Position numbers and translations under genes: made by a program | Notes under the pieces: model-generated | Seen by the model: the letters and a program-made list of their open reading frames with translations, nothing else | Database searches by the model: none | Told to the model about the DNA's origin: nothing | Source of the DNA: Imbricaverruca yamaguchii | Taxonomy: Eukaryota; Arthropoda; Thecostraca; Neoverrucidae | Length of the DNA: 64,000 nucleotides | Reading direction: 5' to 3' | Assembly: GCA_034440575.1 (NCBI GenBank) | Contig: JAOTOL010001640.1 | Location: 3,263,501 to 3,327,500, forward strand | Shown here: in pieces, positions 52,600-63,559 of the stretch | Numbering within the stretch: position 1 is the first letter of the stretch | Layout of the letters: the number at the start of each line of letters is the position of its first letter

Positions 52600-53410
52600 C
52601 GCCCCCTACCAGGTGAGCTACGCGAGACACTGCACCGGCCACTGCGGTTTGTTTTAGCTTCCGTCGCGTGTGCCCATGCACAATGGTAGGCATAGTGATG
52701 CATCGCGCGTGGCGTTGCAATAACAACGCGAACTGCCGCCACCGCCTTTGGTGTTTTTCTGTTGCACTTACGTTCATATTACGTGCTAAAGCAGATGAGA
52801 TGCGGCGTGGTGTGTACAGTTTTCAGTGCCTTTTGATCCGAGATATCATGTCATGTACACGGTTGCTGAACCGCCCTGACGGTCGGGTTTCTTGATGTGC
52901 TCTCTGCTGTCTGTCCGCCGACCTGTCGATACTCTGTCCGGCCTTCTGTCGATACTCTGTCCGGCCTTCTGTCGATATTCTGCCCGGCCTTCTGTCGATA
53001 TTCTGCCCGGCCTTCTGTCGATACTCTGTCCGGCCTTCTGTCGATACTCTGTCCGGCCTTCTGTCGATACTCTGTCCGGCCTTCTGTCGGTACTCTGTCC
53101 GGCCTTCTGTCGATACTCTGTCCGGCCTTCTGTCGATACTCTGTCCGGCCTTCTGTCGATACTCTGTCCGGCCTTCTGTCGGTGCTCTGTCCGGCCTTCT
53201 GTCGGCTCCCAACGGTCTGGCCGCTGACCTGTTGATGTTAAAAGGCCTTCTGTCGGCTCCAAGCAACGTTTGGCGATGTCCAGTGGCGCAGCCAGTGTGC
53301 CCATTGCATTACACCCCGTTCCCCTGTCGTAAAATGGCCCTCACAGCATTTATGCAATAGGATGTAGTAAGTAAGAATGAAAGTTGGAAGCCGAAAACAA
53401 ATTAAATAAG
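52600..53410 (+). other. Probable twitchin-like 3' UTR and downstream sequence
   Basis: No further in-frame coding. The only poly(A)-signal-like hexamer I notice is attaaa at 53401-53406, after the 23-bp array. The transcript end is not determined by sequence alone. Confidence 0.35.
52908..53215. repeat. 23-bp minisatellite (ggccttctgtcgatactctg)
   Basis: About twelve nearly perfect 23-bp units ggccttctgtcgatactctg plus tcc. Both strands show long artefactual open frames here. Confidence 0.96.
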
Positions 53411-53699
53411 CATACGTCAGGGGATGTCATGTCCTTATTCCGGCTGTGATCCTACACTCAGATGGTCAGATGTTCCACCTGCTTGGCGAGCAATTCACAG
53501 CGCGTCGATCAGTGCGCGTGGGCACCGATGCGTGACCAGGGTCGTGACGTTTCAGACGAGCGCACGACAAAACGAACCAGCGACAGGTGCCGACCTTGGG
53601 TCTCCGGCGGGCGGAGACCGCGAGCGCTAGTGCGCCACTGTCGTCGCCGACAGCCGAGCGTCGGCGTCGCGTCCGGCGCCCGACGACCGCCGCGCCACG

Positions 53700-54056
53700 A
53701 GTGTCTCAGTCGAGCCGCGCCGCGAGCTTCTCAGCCGACGACGGGATGTTCTAGTCGAGTGTAGTCAGTGGGTGCGGCCGGCCGCGTTGCCACCGTGGCG
53801 TCGCGGACTGCACCCCGCGCCGCCACCGAGGCGCCCGGCCGCCGCCGCACCTCCACACGACACCGCCGTACCGCCACATGCCGCCGCCGTACCGCCACAT
53901 GCCGCCGCCGTACCGCCACATGCCCGGCGGCTATCAGTTCAGAATGTCCGGACGGTGGCGGGCGGCTTTGCGGCTGGGAGCTGGCCGTGTCGGTGTGGGA
54001 CTGGGAGGAATGACCCGGGTCCGCGCGTGGGTGGGAAGAGTGACCCGGGTCTGCGC
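53700..54056 (+). promoter_or_regulatory. Candidate GC-rich promoter and first exon
   Basis: Very GC-rich block with an Inr-like tctcagtcgag at about 53704 and later gtgagt donors at 54057 and 54087. It contains a 21-bp repeat (three copies, 53860-53930) that reads MPPPYRH in one frame. It could be the 5' exon of the downstream kinesin gene or of an unseen transcript. Inference only. Confidence 0.25.
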
Positions 54057-54225
54057 GTGAGTGGCAGGAGTGACCCAGATCCGCGCGTGAGTGGCAGGAG
54101 TGACCCGGGTCCGCGTGACCGGGAGGAGTAGCTCGGGTCTGCGTGACTGGGAGGAGTAACCCGGGTCTGCGTGACTGGGAGGAATAACCCGGGTCTGCGT
54201 GACTGCGAAAAGTGACCCGGGTCTG
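54005..54225. repeat. ~30-bp minisatellite (tgacccgggtctgcg)
   Basis: Seven to eight units with agtgacccgggtctgcgtg; two carry gcgc|gtgagtggcagg, a donor-like site. Confidence 0.88.
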
Positions 54226-56063
54226 TGTATCAGGCCGGGGCTGGGATGAACAGTGTGTGGCGGGACTCTGTATGCAGACGGAACGTGTTGGTCTTGAGAA
54301 ACCGGACAAATATAATGCCTTTGATGTGACGGCTGTTTTGTCTGGTGAACGCCAGCGTGGGAAACTCGAGAATCCTGCAGCGACACTAATTTGTCGAACG
54401 TCTGTAATATTGAATGATGCTCTATTGAGATGATATTGCGCTCAGAATCCGTTTCGAGAACATTGACTTGCAATGACTTCCAGGAGGGGGAGCGGTGGGC
54501 CACCTTAGGTGCTTCTGGAAGGATGCACACATCCAGGCGCGTTATTTTATTTGGAAGCATTCTCCATTTCCTTCATTACATGGATGAAATTAGTGGGCCC
54601 AAATGGATTGGGGACTCATCCCAAAGGGACCCATGTTAAAAGTTGAAATTATTGAAGGGCAAATGAACGTGTAGTTGCCGAAACCACGGAAGTAACTGCC
54701 GAGCACGGGGAGTGTATTTGCAGTAGTCAGCGCGAGCACCGGCCACGCGTCCCCTTGATGTGCCGGATCGCCACCGACCCGCGCCGCCGACCCAGCCGCC
54801 CTCAACAACAGACCGCGCTGCCAAACTAGGCGAGCATCGCCCCGGGCTCGCGACAGCTGACGGCGCGTACCACCTGACTCATCTCCAACACACCGGCATG
54901 GCCGCTCACTGCAGAACGTTGGGGGTCAAGGCAACCACAAAAATATCCAAATAGGCGCCCATGCCTACATGTGATCATGAATGTTAATGTCTAGAAAGTT
55001 TGCCAGCGGGGAGGTTGAGGCGCAGAGTTCGGAGCTTCTCGAAATATGAAATAAGATCTTCACAACCAAGAATAATCGAGCAAGCCTTTACATCTGTAGT
55101 GGGATCGGACCAAGGTGCCCATCCCTTCAACAGTGGCATCTGGTGTATTTTCTTCTTAAAAAATGAACTGCTCCAGTACGGGTTTTGTTAGGAAGTACTT
55201 ATGCTTTGGACCTTCCTAGTGCAGTTTTGCTACTAATTTATGCTTTTCAGTGATCATCAGTGTGCTTTGAATATGTGAATGTGCTCTGTGGAGTACAGTA
55301 TCACACAAGCTTTGCTAGCTTGGACGCAGCCCAGCCAGCATCTTAGCCGGGCCCCGACTGCATCGAGGGAGGGTATCTGGGTCTGCCGCGTCACTGGAGA
55401 ATGCTTAAGTCTGCCGTGACGCCGAATGGTGTCTGGGATCTGCCGCCGCCGAAGGATTATAGTTGGGTTTGCCGCTCGTTTCAAGACTACCCTGATGAGT
55501 TTGAGACTGCCCGGCTGGCGAAATGATATTGTCCCGATCTGTCGCGACGCTGAGGCATGGATCATGTACGCCTGGGGCATGGCGTACATCAACCATGGCT
55601 GAGGCGCGTTCGGCTCTACTGCGCCGCCGAAGGGTGACTGCCATGGCTCTGTCACGTCAACGGAGCAAGGCTTCCTTGGTCTGCGCGTTACCGGAGGATG
55701 TTATAGTTCCGTCACCTGTCATGCTCATCAAAAAAATAATCACTGAGTGAAACATGTATATATGAGAAGCAGGTAGAAGAAGGTACTGCTTTTCCACACA
55801 TCACATAGACACTACCATTTAATTTATCAAAGCTAGGTCGTGCTGAAGCCTCAGGCACCACTTCTTAACACAAAAACTCCATCCATGTTGGCGACGACTA
55901 ATGTATGTCGGTTGCCGAGCTGCTAGCGGTGGCGATTATCTGTGACACAATTACACACTGAATCCTGTTTTCTGCGTTATTAGGAACTTGCGATGAAAGT
56001 CTTGGGTTATCTCACCAATAAACCCTGGAAGAAGCATACGTGGTAACAAAAGCCATCCAATTA
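54226..56063. other. Intergenic sequence, little recognised
   Basis: No gene found. 55360-55700 contains loosely repeated phrases (ctgccgcgtcactggag, tgccgccgccgaaggat) suggestive of an old degenerate array. Confidence 0.45.
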
Positions 56064-56246
56064 CAGGCGCAGCCAGGGAGCACCTTTATGACCCATAAAT
56101 GTACTGGAACAAACGATAACTTATGAGATTTTCACTTCGCATAACCCTAAGTTTTCGGCCGGAAGCTGCCGAAAACTTTCCCTATTTCATCACATTTTCG
56201 GGTGTCTGCTATCCTCCACCTTAGGAGAATCCTGACTGCGCCACTG
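56064..56246. mobile_element. Candidate MITE with cagtggcgcag-type TIRs
   Basis: 183 bp with ends caggcgcagccaggga and tcctgactgcgccactg (imperfect inverted repeats). Nearby direct repeats catccaa occur upstream (56054-56060) and directly after the right end (56247-56253), a possible target-site duplication offset by three bases. Internal inverted repeat ttttcggccggaagctgccg. Non-coding. Confidence 0.6.
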
Positions 56247-56599
56247 CATCCAAGTTGATCGTTGTTCCTGCTTTGTCCTGATTCCTTTTGAACGACGCAA
56301 ATGTTTCACTTGCAGTCTCAGCAAAGGCCTTTGCTATGAAGGCTATGAAATAGTCTTGAGCAAAGGTTGAATAAGAAGCTCCGTTTTTCGTCACCGATGA
56401 CGTCGCCCTGGTTACCAGGCGCGATTAGTGGAGCTGTCCGACACGATAACATCCTGAATTCCTGTCTTGTTCCAAACGCTATATGTACGAATTTATTTCT
56501 GGCATAATGTTGCAGAGGAGCAACAACGATCACAGGATGTGATCTATTTGTTCTCTGGTAAGTTTGAGAATTGGGAAATAATTGCCACATTCGAGGCCT

Positions 56600-59380
56600 G
56601 GGTTATTTTATAGCTCTCCCTTAAATATGAACCTAAGCTAGCCTGTACTGTTGTTGAAGGAAGTGAAGCATTTGTTTCCCCTCCCCACAGATTGAAAATG
56701 TGTTTAACTTACAGCAAAACTCTAACTTAATACAACAACTGCAATAATACCTTTACATCAACATTGTTTCATAAAAATTAACTGGATGATGGATGAGGCT
56801 ACTGTGCATCTGTGCAAGATGCTGAAAGAGCATTTCCATTTGATTGATAAGACTGTCTGTGACTAGGTTTCCAGACCCTGATTCATTCAGTCAGCTATCA
56901 CCAGACTGTGTGAAAATAGTCAGTTTTACAGTGGAAATTTGGTCCCAGGTCATGTGGTCTAAGGAACAAGATAGAGGGAGAAGCCTTGGCATAATGATTT
57001 GTATAAATTAATGGTGTGTATGGAATATAATTATCTCATCAGTTTTAACAACCAAATTGGTTTCACTAATGATGCTGCAGAACACAAGTAGGATTAAACT
57101 TACGAACATCAGCAAATTGTAATATGCTTTCTGATTTATGTGGAGACTGCAGACAGCTCTATGAATATGGCAGCCAATGAATGACTGCTAGATGACAAAT
57201 TGGCTGTGGTTAAATTAGCGAGGGGTGAGGTTATAAGCCAACTTCCTGAGCAATGGTAGGGCAAATGATAGCAAACATATACTTAATCAATGTAGACCAA
57301 GTTTATAAATCCATACCTGATACTCCTGACATGCTGATACCACACAACTAATAAATATTTACAACACACCCCACAGGTAGGGCATTTGTGCACAGACTGA
57401 TATGTTACTTGCTGACTATTGGGATATAGGCTCTGGAATATAAAATTGCTTAAAGAAAATTATACTAAAGCAATCCATCTGACAGCATTTTGTTCTCCTC
57501 CAGAAGAACAATTTTTTTGCAATGAGAAAAACAGAAAATTGAGAGCAACCAATCCTTATTGATATTAAAAGCTCTTCAATGTACTTTTTTGCTTAATGTC
57601 TGAATGTTTAGTTCAAGGGAGGAATGACTTGGAAGGCTCAAAAGCTAGTAGACAGGAGAGCAAATTACTGCTGTAAAACCGACCAATGCCTCCCTGGTAT
57701 CACTGATTCCCACTGCAGTTCAGGCCCATTCCATTCAAACATGTCATCAAAGTGGGACCATTTAAAGTTCCTTTAGCACATGATTGAAGAGGCAGAAGTT
57801 GGCAAAGTTGTACAGAGATGATCTTTGTCAAGACAATGACAAGTTTGTCCTAATTTGCAGCATTGCTCTTTTGCTTAGGGCCCATTTCATGATTTTGCAC
57901 ATATTTCTAAGCTGTAGTAGTATGTTGATTAGCTAGGTGTGCTTTGATGTTCATCTGTGGATACAGGTTATGTAATTTTTGTAGTTGCAAGCAAATCTCT
58001 TAGCCTTTTTACTATGGGTCAATACAAGACTGCTGTATGGTTTGGATGTATTTCACAGAATGGTATTTCTTCACCTGAAGGTATGAAGGCAGTTCCAGAG
58101 GCTCCTCACAACATTCAGATGCAACTTGAAATATCGAAAGAGGCATGGAATGGATGCAGTGGTCTTTTGAACATGACTTACCAACCTCACCATGACTGTT
58201 CAATCTCACTTTGACTCAAGCCAGTATAACTATGGACCCTGCATGACTGCATTCATGGTATGCAACACTGAGCACTCAGACAACAGTTCCAGCACAACCA
58301 CAGCTGTGTTTGGTTCCCTGCTGATCAAACAGTTGGTCAGCCTGTTTGGATCATTTTGAATAGATTGCAGATGAATCTCACCTAGACAAATTGTTCAAGT
58401 AATAAGCAATTGTCTGAATTAGTGTACAGTACTCATGGAAACCAACATTATTTTGCCAGCTGAACTGGTAGATATTATCACCAACCAAGGCTCAATTTGA
58501 CTCTTGAGGATTAGGGCACTGCATAACCAATGCATTCGATGGACCCCTAAATTCTAATAACCAACTGACTCTTGAGGTGAAGGATCCAGAGATACCTGTG
58601 CATTTTGAAGGAAGTAGAACCATTGAACCAAAATGAGTCAAAACAAATGTTGAAACAAGCAGGGCAACTATGTTTTATCTTTGTCAACACCTTTGCATCT
58701 CCCACCATTTCCACTCTTAGTTCACTGCACCTGTACAACACACCTACCCACCACACAATCATAGTGTCACCACACATGCAAGTGTCTAGGACTTGCAGCT
58801 GCTTTGACACCAATACTGACTTTTTCATACAAGAAACTAAGCTTTCTCAACATATGCATCCAATTCTAAAAGGTTACTCTGCTTTTTTCCAAGTATGTTG
58901 CAAGTGATACTGTCTTGTATGGTGAGGTTCTCTTAGCCACACACCATACTATAACTGAAGGAAGGATAGTATAACCTGATGTTCCACCCATCTGCTGTCT
59001 GGTGCTTCATTTCCCACATTAAAAAAAAGTTCATTTCTGAACTGGTGCCACTCTAGATTTTGGGGTACTTTAGCACACACCACATACTATGGGGTTGTGC
59101 AGACATTAACTCCCTCAGGACTTTTTGCAGTTTATTATGTTATATGAACCACCATGGCATTTAAGCTCAGATGCCTCAACCCATTTTACTATGCACACTA
59201 CATCTGGTAATAACAACTTGAGCCAAGCTAACCTACAACTGGTGCAACATTTCGCATGGGTGGTATTAGATATAATTCGTTTAACCAGCGTTAATATACT
59301 ACACGATAATTTTGCACGTATTGTTTCGTCGATGCAGTGTATTCTGCTCACAGCTGTATTTCTTCCCTTTTCAGAGCTGG
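56600..59380. other. AT-rich compositionally distinct segment
   Basis: About 2.8 kb more AT-rich than the rest and free of the minisatellites that fill the window. No complete gene. One stretch (57957-58211) resembles a decayed retroelement polymerase. Likely an old mobile-element insertion, but unproven. Confidence 0.4.
57957..58211 (+). pseudogene. Possible degenerate Ty3/Gypsy-type pol remnant
   Basis: An 85-codon frame contains GCISQNGISSPEGMKAV followed by EAPHNIQ, which resembles the region after the reverse-transcriptase YxDD motif of Ty3/Gypsy elements (typically G-x-x-I-S-x-x-G-I-x-P, then APxPxN), and GLLN later. The expected FLGL segment is interrupted, no active-site motif is visible, and the frame is short. 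A chance resemblance is possible. Confidence 0.3.
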
Positions 59381-59384
59381 GCTG

Positions 59385-59409
59385 CTCGGCTGTGACTCGA
59401 TGAGCCATG
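59385..59409 (+). other. Candidate kinesin-2 start codon exon (ATG directly before a donor)
   Basis: A strong acceptor (cttcccttttcag, ending about 59376) is followed by 33 bp and gccATG|gtaaga. The ATG at 59407-59409 has a good Kozak context and phase 0, which is what the kinesin exon at 60486 needs. An upstream out-of-frame ATG lies at 59400. Inference from signals only. Confidence 0.35.
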
Positions 59410-59849
59410 GTAAGACAACACTCTTTCAAAGTTTGATGGTTCCAACTTCCATAGCAATATTTTCCCTGAGCTAGAGGCTATTTTGCTGAAAAACGTTCGT
59501 TTTTCGTTTTTGGTGGCACTTCCGACGTTGTTCGGTGCGCCACGGTTCCTATGACGCCACAGCCGGCCAAAATCCTTGCCATTGGCTGGTAGGCAGGTGA
59601 CTTGCTCCTGCGCTTCACTGCGTACTTAGCAAGAATAAGGCATTACCATGTGAGAACAAAGTGTGGGAAACAGCTCATAATTTTTATACATGGACTTTGC
59701 CATGAATAAAAATAATGACCCTTGGAGCGCACTAGTCTTATTTGCTACACGGCCATGTGTGCTATTCGATTGTTGCGGCGCTACTGGTACAGTTAATATG
59801 CTGTTAATACACATGCCATGATATCTACCATTCTACCCTTGTTGTTGAA

Positions 59850-60480
59850 GCTGTGTATGTTCACTTAGATATAGAAGGCTGAGAGGAGATCTCATCGAGG
59901 TCTTTAAATTTGTCCATGGTCTGGAGAGGGGATATCTTGGGGAAATGTTTGAATTGAACAGAAATGATGCAATTAGAGGTCATAAATTCAAAATTAAAGT
60001 TAACCACAGCAGAACAAGGTTAAGGCAGACTTTCTTCACCAACAGGGTAGTAGAACACTGGAACCAGCTGCCAGAAAACATTGTCAGTAGCAGCACATTG
60101 AACATCTTTAAAAACAGCATAGACAATCATTATAAGAATAGAGGGCTTGCTTTTCAGTATTACAGGGAGGGCTGATTGACAGATTTGGTGGGCGACTGGT
60201 TCAGTGTACAGAGTGCAACCAAGAAGGGCCCTTGTGGCTCATAGTTGCACTAATCTTTTATGTCTTTATGTCTTTATGCTTACAGAGTTTTTGGTGAGAA
60301 CCCAGACTGGTTCAGTGCACATAGTGCAACCAAGAAGGACCTTGTGGCTCATAGTTGCACGTAATCTTTATGTCTTTATGTCTGTATGACAGATTTGGTG
60401 GGCAACTGGTTAGTGCAGTGTGCAACGAAGAAGGGCCCTTGTGGCTCATAGTTGCACTAATCTTTATGTCGTCTTATGTC
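59850..60480 (+). mobile_element. CR1-like LINE, 5'-truncated: reverse-transcriptase C-terminus and 3' tails
   Basis: Frame from about 59861 reads SLRYRRLRGDLIEVFKFV, HGLERG, then FFTNRVVEHWNQLPEN and TLNIFKNSID, the conserved C-terminus of CR1-type LINE pol, with a stop at 60173-60175. The 3' tail has gtgcaaccaagaagggccct and ends in the octamer repeat tctttatg (60258-60279). Two further tail copies follow at about 60299-60385 and 60390-60480. The element sits in the putative first kinesin intron and ends right at the exon acceptor. Confidence 0.85.
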
Positions 60481-60485
60481 CACAG

Positions 60486-60604
60486 CCGCGCGGACCGCGG
60501 CCGACCGCATCCGAGCAAGCGCAGGAACGGAAGGCGGAGACGGTCAAGGTCATCGTTCGGTGTCGGCCCCTGGCCAGGACGGAGATCGCCAGCGGATACG
60601 AAAA
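60486..60604 (+). CDS. KIF3B/Klp68D: Kinesin-2 motor subunit, exon with motor strand beta-1
   Basis: Phase 0 in (acceptor tgtccacag), phase 2 out (donor gtacgc). Encodes an N-terminal extension then ETVKVIVRCRPLARTEI, the kinesin beta-1 strand, ending SGYE plus AA. No Met inside the exon, so translation starts upstream. Part of a plus-end microtubule motor used in intraflagellar transport and axonal transport (known for the family). Confidence 0.85.
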
Positions 60605-60714
60605 GTACGCCGTTCGCATGTGTGTTCTGTGAATAGTGTCTCGTTGCGAGACAGGGCGGAACCGGGCTGAATCTATTCCCCGTGTAAATTACGGAAAGAA
60701 GCTTAGAATCCCTG

Positions 60715-60760
60715 GAAGTCGACGCGCCCCTAAGCTCCAATTCACCACCACCGAAGCTTA
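60715..60760 (+). mobile_element. SINE 3'-tail fragment
   Basis: Contains gtcgacgcgcccctaagctc and caattcaccaccacc, matching the tail at 10268-10330. Confidence 0.6.
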
Positions 60761-61263
60761 GAATGACCCAGTTGTGCCGGACTGTCATCATTTTAAAACG
60801 TGATGAGTTTTTTTTTCGCTGCAATGCTCCATGGCGTGTTCCATTGCGATTTATGCATCCTCAAATGGGCAAGTCCCTTAGAGTAATGGCTTGTGTTGTT
60901 CAGAGAAATGGTTTTGGTGGCGGTACTTACAGTACTCGTGCCGGGTCACTACCCGTGCTGGCTGGAATCACTTCGAATCTGAAGTGCATGATCGGTGGTG
61001 TCACTTCCACGAAGTGGCTCTTCTGACCGGGAAAAATTCCGCGTGGAAGGGCGCACTGGGACTCTTCCAAGTGGCGGCATTTTCTCTCGGATTCGTGCAT
61101 TTCACTGGAAATTTCGATGGTGGTGATCACTTTATCGTTATCGGCTAAATAAAAGGAACCGCAGTGCACAGCTGGGCCATCCTCCTGCTTGCATCCGATT
61201 TTGGAAAAGCTGCGTGCATGTCAGCAATAAGCCTAATTGGTTTAGGCAATTCGGCATAGTGTG

Positions 61264-61320
61264 GGCGCTACATGACCGACGCAGTCGATGCGCCCCTAAA
61301 CTCCAATATCAACAACAATT
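61264..61320 (+). mobile_element. SINE 3'-tail fragment
   Basis: Reads gggcgctacatgaccgacgc, agtcgatgcgcccctaaact, ccaatatcaacaacaa. The cleanest copy of the family in this window. Confidence 0.7.
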
Positions 61321-61708
61321 CGGCGTAGTGCATTAAAGTCGGATGTGCATGGCCGATGACTGCAGAGCATCCCGATTTGGCCGACAATGCAATTTTGGCA
61401 CATCACATCGATTTCCAGTGCACTAATGCAGAAATTCTTTCCACCATGACACACATCAGTTTCCCTGTTAAATGCGAGGCACACATCTCAAAAGTGAATG
61501 CACTATGCTGAGTTGGCGAGATTGGTTGTACATATTGCCATGTATCACTTCCTTCGACATTATAGCTGAAAGGTGTAAGCATTCACGGACTACCAGGAGA
61601 GGGCAGTTGGGGTAACGTTAATGCCCTACCCTAACGTTGACATTTGCTTACGCTAACGCCTGGCCATCCGTGTCAGCCGCTGAACAGTCGGTTCCATTCC
61701 ATACATGA

Positions 61709-61775
61709 TTATATGGGCGCTAAATGACCGAACCTGGTCTGTGCGCCCTAAAACTCGAATAACCAACCAACCAAC
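61709..61775 (+). mobile_element. SINE 3'-tail fragment
   Basis: Reads gggcgctaaatgaccgaacc, tggtctgtgcgccctaaaac, followed by an accaacc-rich tail. Confidence 0.65.
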
Positions 61776-61893
61776 CATACATGACTCTAATGATGCGCCT
61801 CGCACTTGCAACGATTGGCCAGCATGTTCCCTGACGACCACATCTGGTAACGCTATCGACGCACGCCATTGGTGACCTGGTCCGTGCCCACAG

Positions 61894-61998
61894 GACGGTC
61901 GAAATCGACACCAACAGAGGACACATCCTTCTCAAGAACCCCAAGGCCGAGAAAGAACCGCCCAGAGAGTTCACGTTCGACGCCGTCTATGACGAGAC
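61894..61998 (+). CDS. KIF3B/Klp68D: Kinesin-2 motor subunit, second traced exon
   Basis: Phase 2 in (acceptor gcccacag), phase 2 out (donor gtgagt). VEIDTNRGHILLKNPK, then REFTFDAVYDE. The FTFDAVYD motif is the conserved kinesin strand before the nucleotide-binding region. Confidence 0.9.
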
Positions 61999-63031
61999 GT
62001 GAGTCAGGGTGTAGAAGGGAGTCGACCTGTGCTTTTCGCAGTGATAACGTCCGTGTAAAAGGCTTAGAAGGGAAATATCGACACGTGCTGTTTGTGGTGA
62101 CCGCGTCTGATCGCCAGGCGTGTTCCTGCTGTTTGGCATTGGTCGGCATGTGTACCGCGGGGTTATTGATTATGGTGAGGTGTTTGCTCGCAGCATGTGA
62201 ACTCGATTGCAGCCTTTGGGAAGGCCGGCGGACGGTCAGCTCTCGGGAAAAACAAACAATTTCGCCTCTTTGTGATCGTTTCGTTGTGCTCCTGAAGCCG
62301 GTGGCGTTAAGTGGCCGTTGATCTGGTGCCGGGGTAGCCGGTGGCATAAAATGAGACATCTACTAATGTGATGAGTTACGACATACCCTTAATCTTCTTG
62401 CTTCGCGTCAACATTAGTTTCAATCCAGATCGGTTTTGTTTGCTTGGTTCTGCGTTCGGATTGATTTTGTTCGGTGTTGGCGGTGACGCTCCGTCAGTGA
62501 ATACCTCGGTATGACCCCGCTACGATATGGTGCGACTCCTGTCGTTCGTCGTGCTTCTGACATTGACATGGCATTGCTTGGTGGTGGAATGGCCGCGTTT
62601 TCGGCAGCGGTTGGTCTCGGTGACAAGTTTATTGCGTAGCGGGTCGTTCACGACCGACCGGTTGGTCTGGCGGTGGGCTCTGCCTCGCTACTGGCAGTAG
62701 GCGGCCGGCGGGCTCTATCTCGCTACTGGCAGTAGGCGGTGTGGCGGCTTTATCTCGCTACTGGTAGTAGGCTTTTGGAGCTCTCGAACACCTCATTTCC
62801 GTCCATTACAGATTACGTCCGTGCCTGTTCGGGTGGGTTTGTGCTGATCCGATGTGAACTCGCTTCTCCACTTTTAAATACTGCTACGTCCATCTCTGCA
62901 ACCACGTATTCTGTAAACCCAATTTCTGTTTGATAGAATGTCGTTTGTGATTTCAAGTGCAGACTTGTCCACTGCTCCAAGTTTTCGATGCGCCCTAAAC
63001 CCCTAATAACTGACTCGATAAATGGTTGCAG
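61999..63031. other. Kinesin intron, mostly unassigned
   Basis: A short repeat with tatctcgctactggcagtag (three copies, about 62685-62775) and a SINE tail fragment (gatgcgccctaaacccctaa, about 62985-63010) are present. No other feature seen. Confidence 0.55.
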
Positions 63032-63160
63032 CTCTACGCAGGTGGAGCTGTATGATGAGACGTTCCGTCCTCTGGTCGACTCGGTACTGGAGGGGTTCAA
63101 TGGCACCATCTTCGCCTACGGCCAGACGGGCACCGGGAAAACGTACACGATGGAAGGCAC
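63032..63160 (+). CDS. KIF3B/Klp68D: Kinesin-2 motor subunit, P-loop exon
   Basis: Phase 2 in (acceptor ggttgcag), phase 2 out (donor gtgacg at 63161). [18 protein letters not shown] and [26 protein letters not shown] is the kinesin Walker A (ATP binding). The [14 protein letters not shown] wording matches KIF3B/Klp68D rather than KIF3A or KIF17. The gene continues past the window end. Confidence 0.93.
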
Positions 63161-63298
63161 GTGACGTCCCAGGCCTGTCAGAGGGTCACATTACTGCTGT
63201 GATCAGAAGGACGAGGGGATTCCGCAATTTGTGCGGCTGACATTTAGGGTTGTCTGTTTGACAAAATTACCGTGGCAATCTTCTATGGTTAAGTTTTA

Positions 63299-63356
<58 letters not shown>
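63299..63356. repeat. (TA)n microsatellite
   Basis: About 56 bp of TA repeat in the intron after the P-loop exon. Confidence 0.96.
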
Positions 63357-63358
<2 letters not shown>

Positions 63359-63559
63359 ATTACTTTAAATACTATGAATTATATATTACATCTTCAGCTA
63401 ACATCAGTATTGAGGAATGTATTCCTCGAATGTTGCTTATTCGTCGCTTCCCATCTTCCCGGTAGCGTCAGCAGCCGATTGCAGACGAAGCTGCCTCTGC
63501 CGATATTTTGTTGGGCGGCTGATCAGCTGTCGGGCTAGCATGGCTGCGAGTCAGGGCAC

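Larger units (their letters stand above)
60605..61893. other. Kinesin intron with SINE tails
   Basis: Holds tail fragments of the gggcgc...gcgccc family at about 60715, 61264 and 61709; otherwise unassigned. Confidence 0.5.

Noticed and set aside
52823..53304. Frames of 110-150 codons on both strands (RRPDRVSTEGRTEYRQK-like)
   Set aside because: 23-bp minisatellite; open on both strands, which marks a repeat and not a gene.
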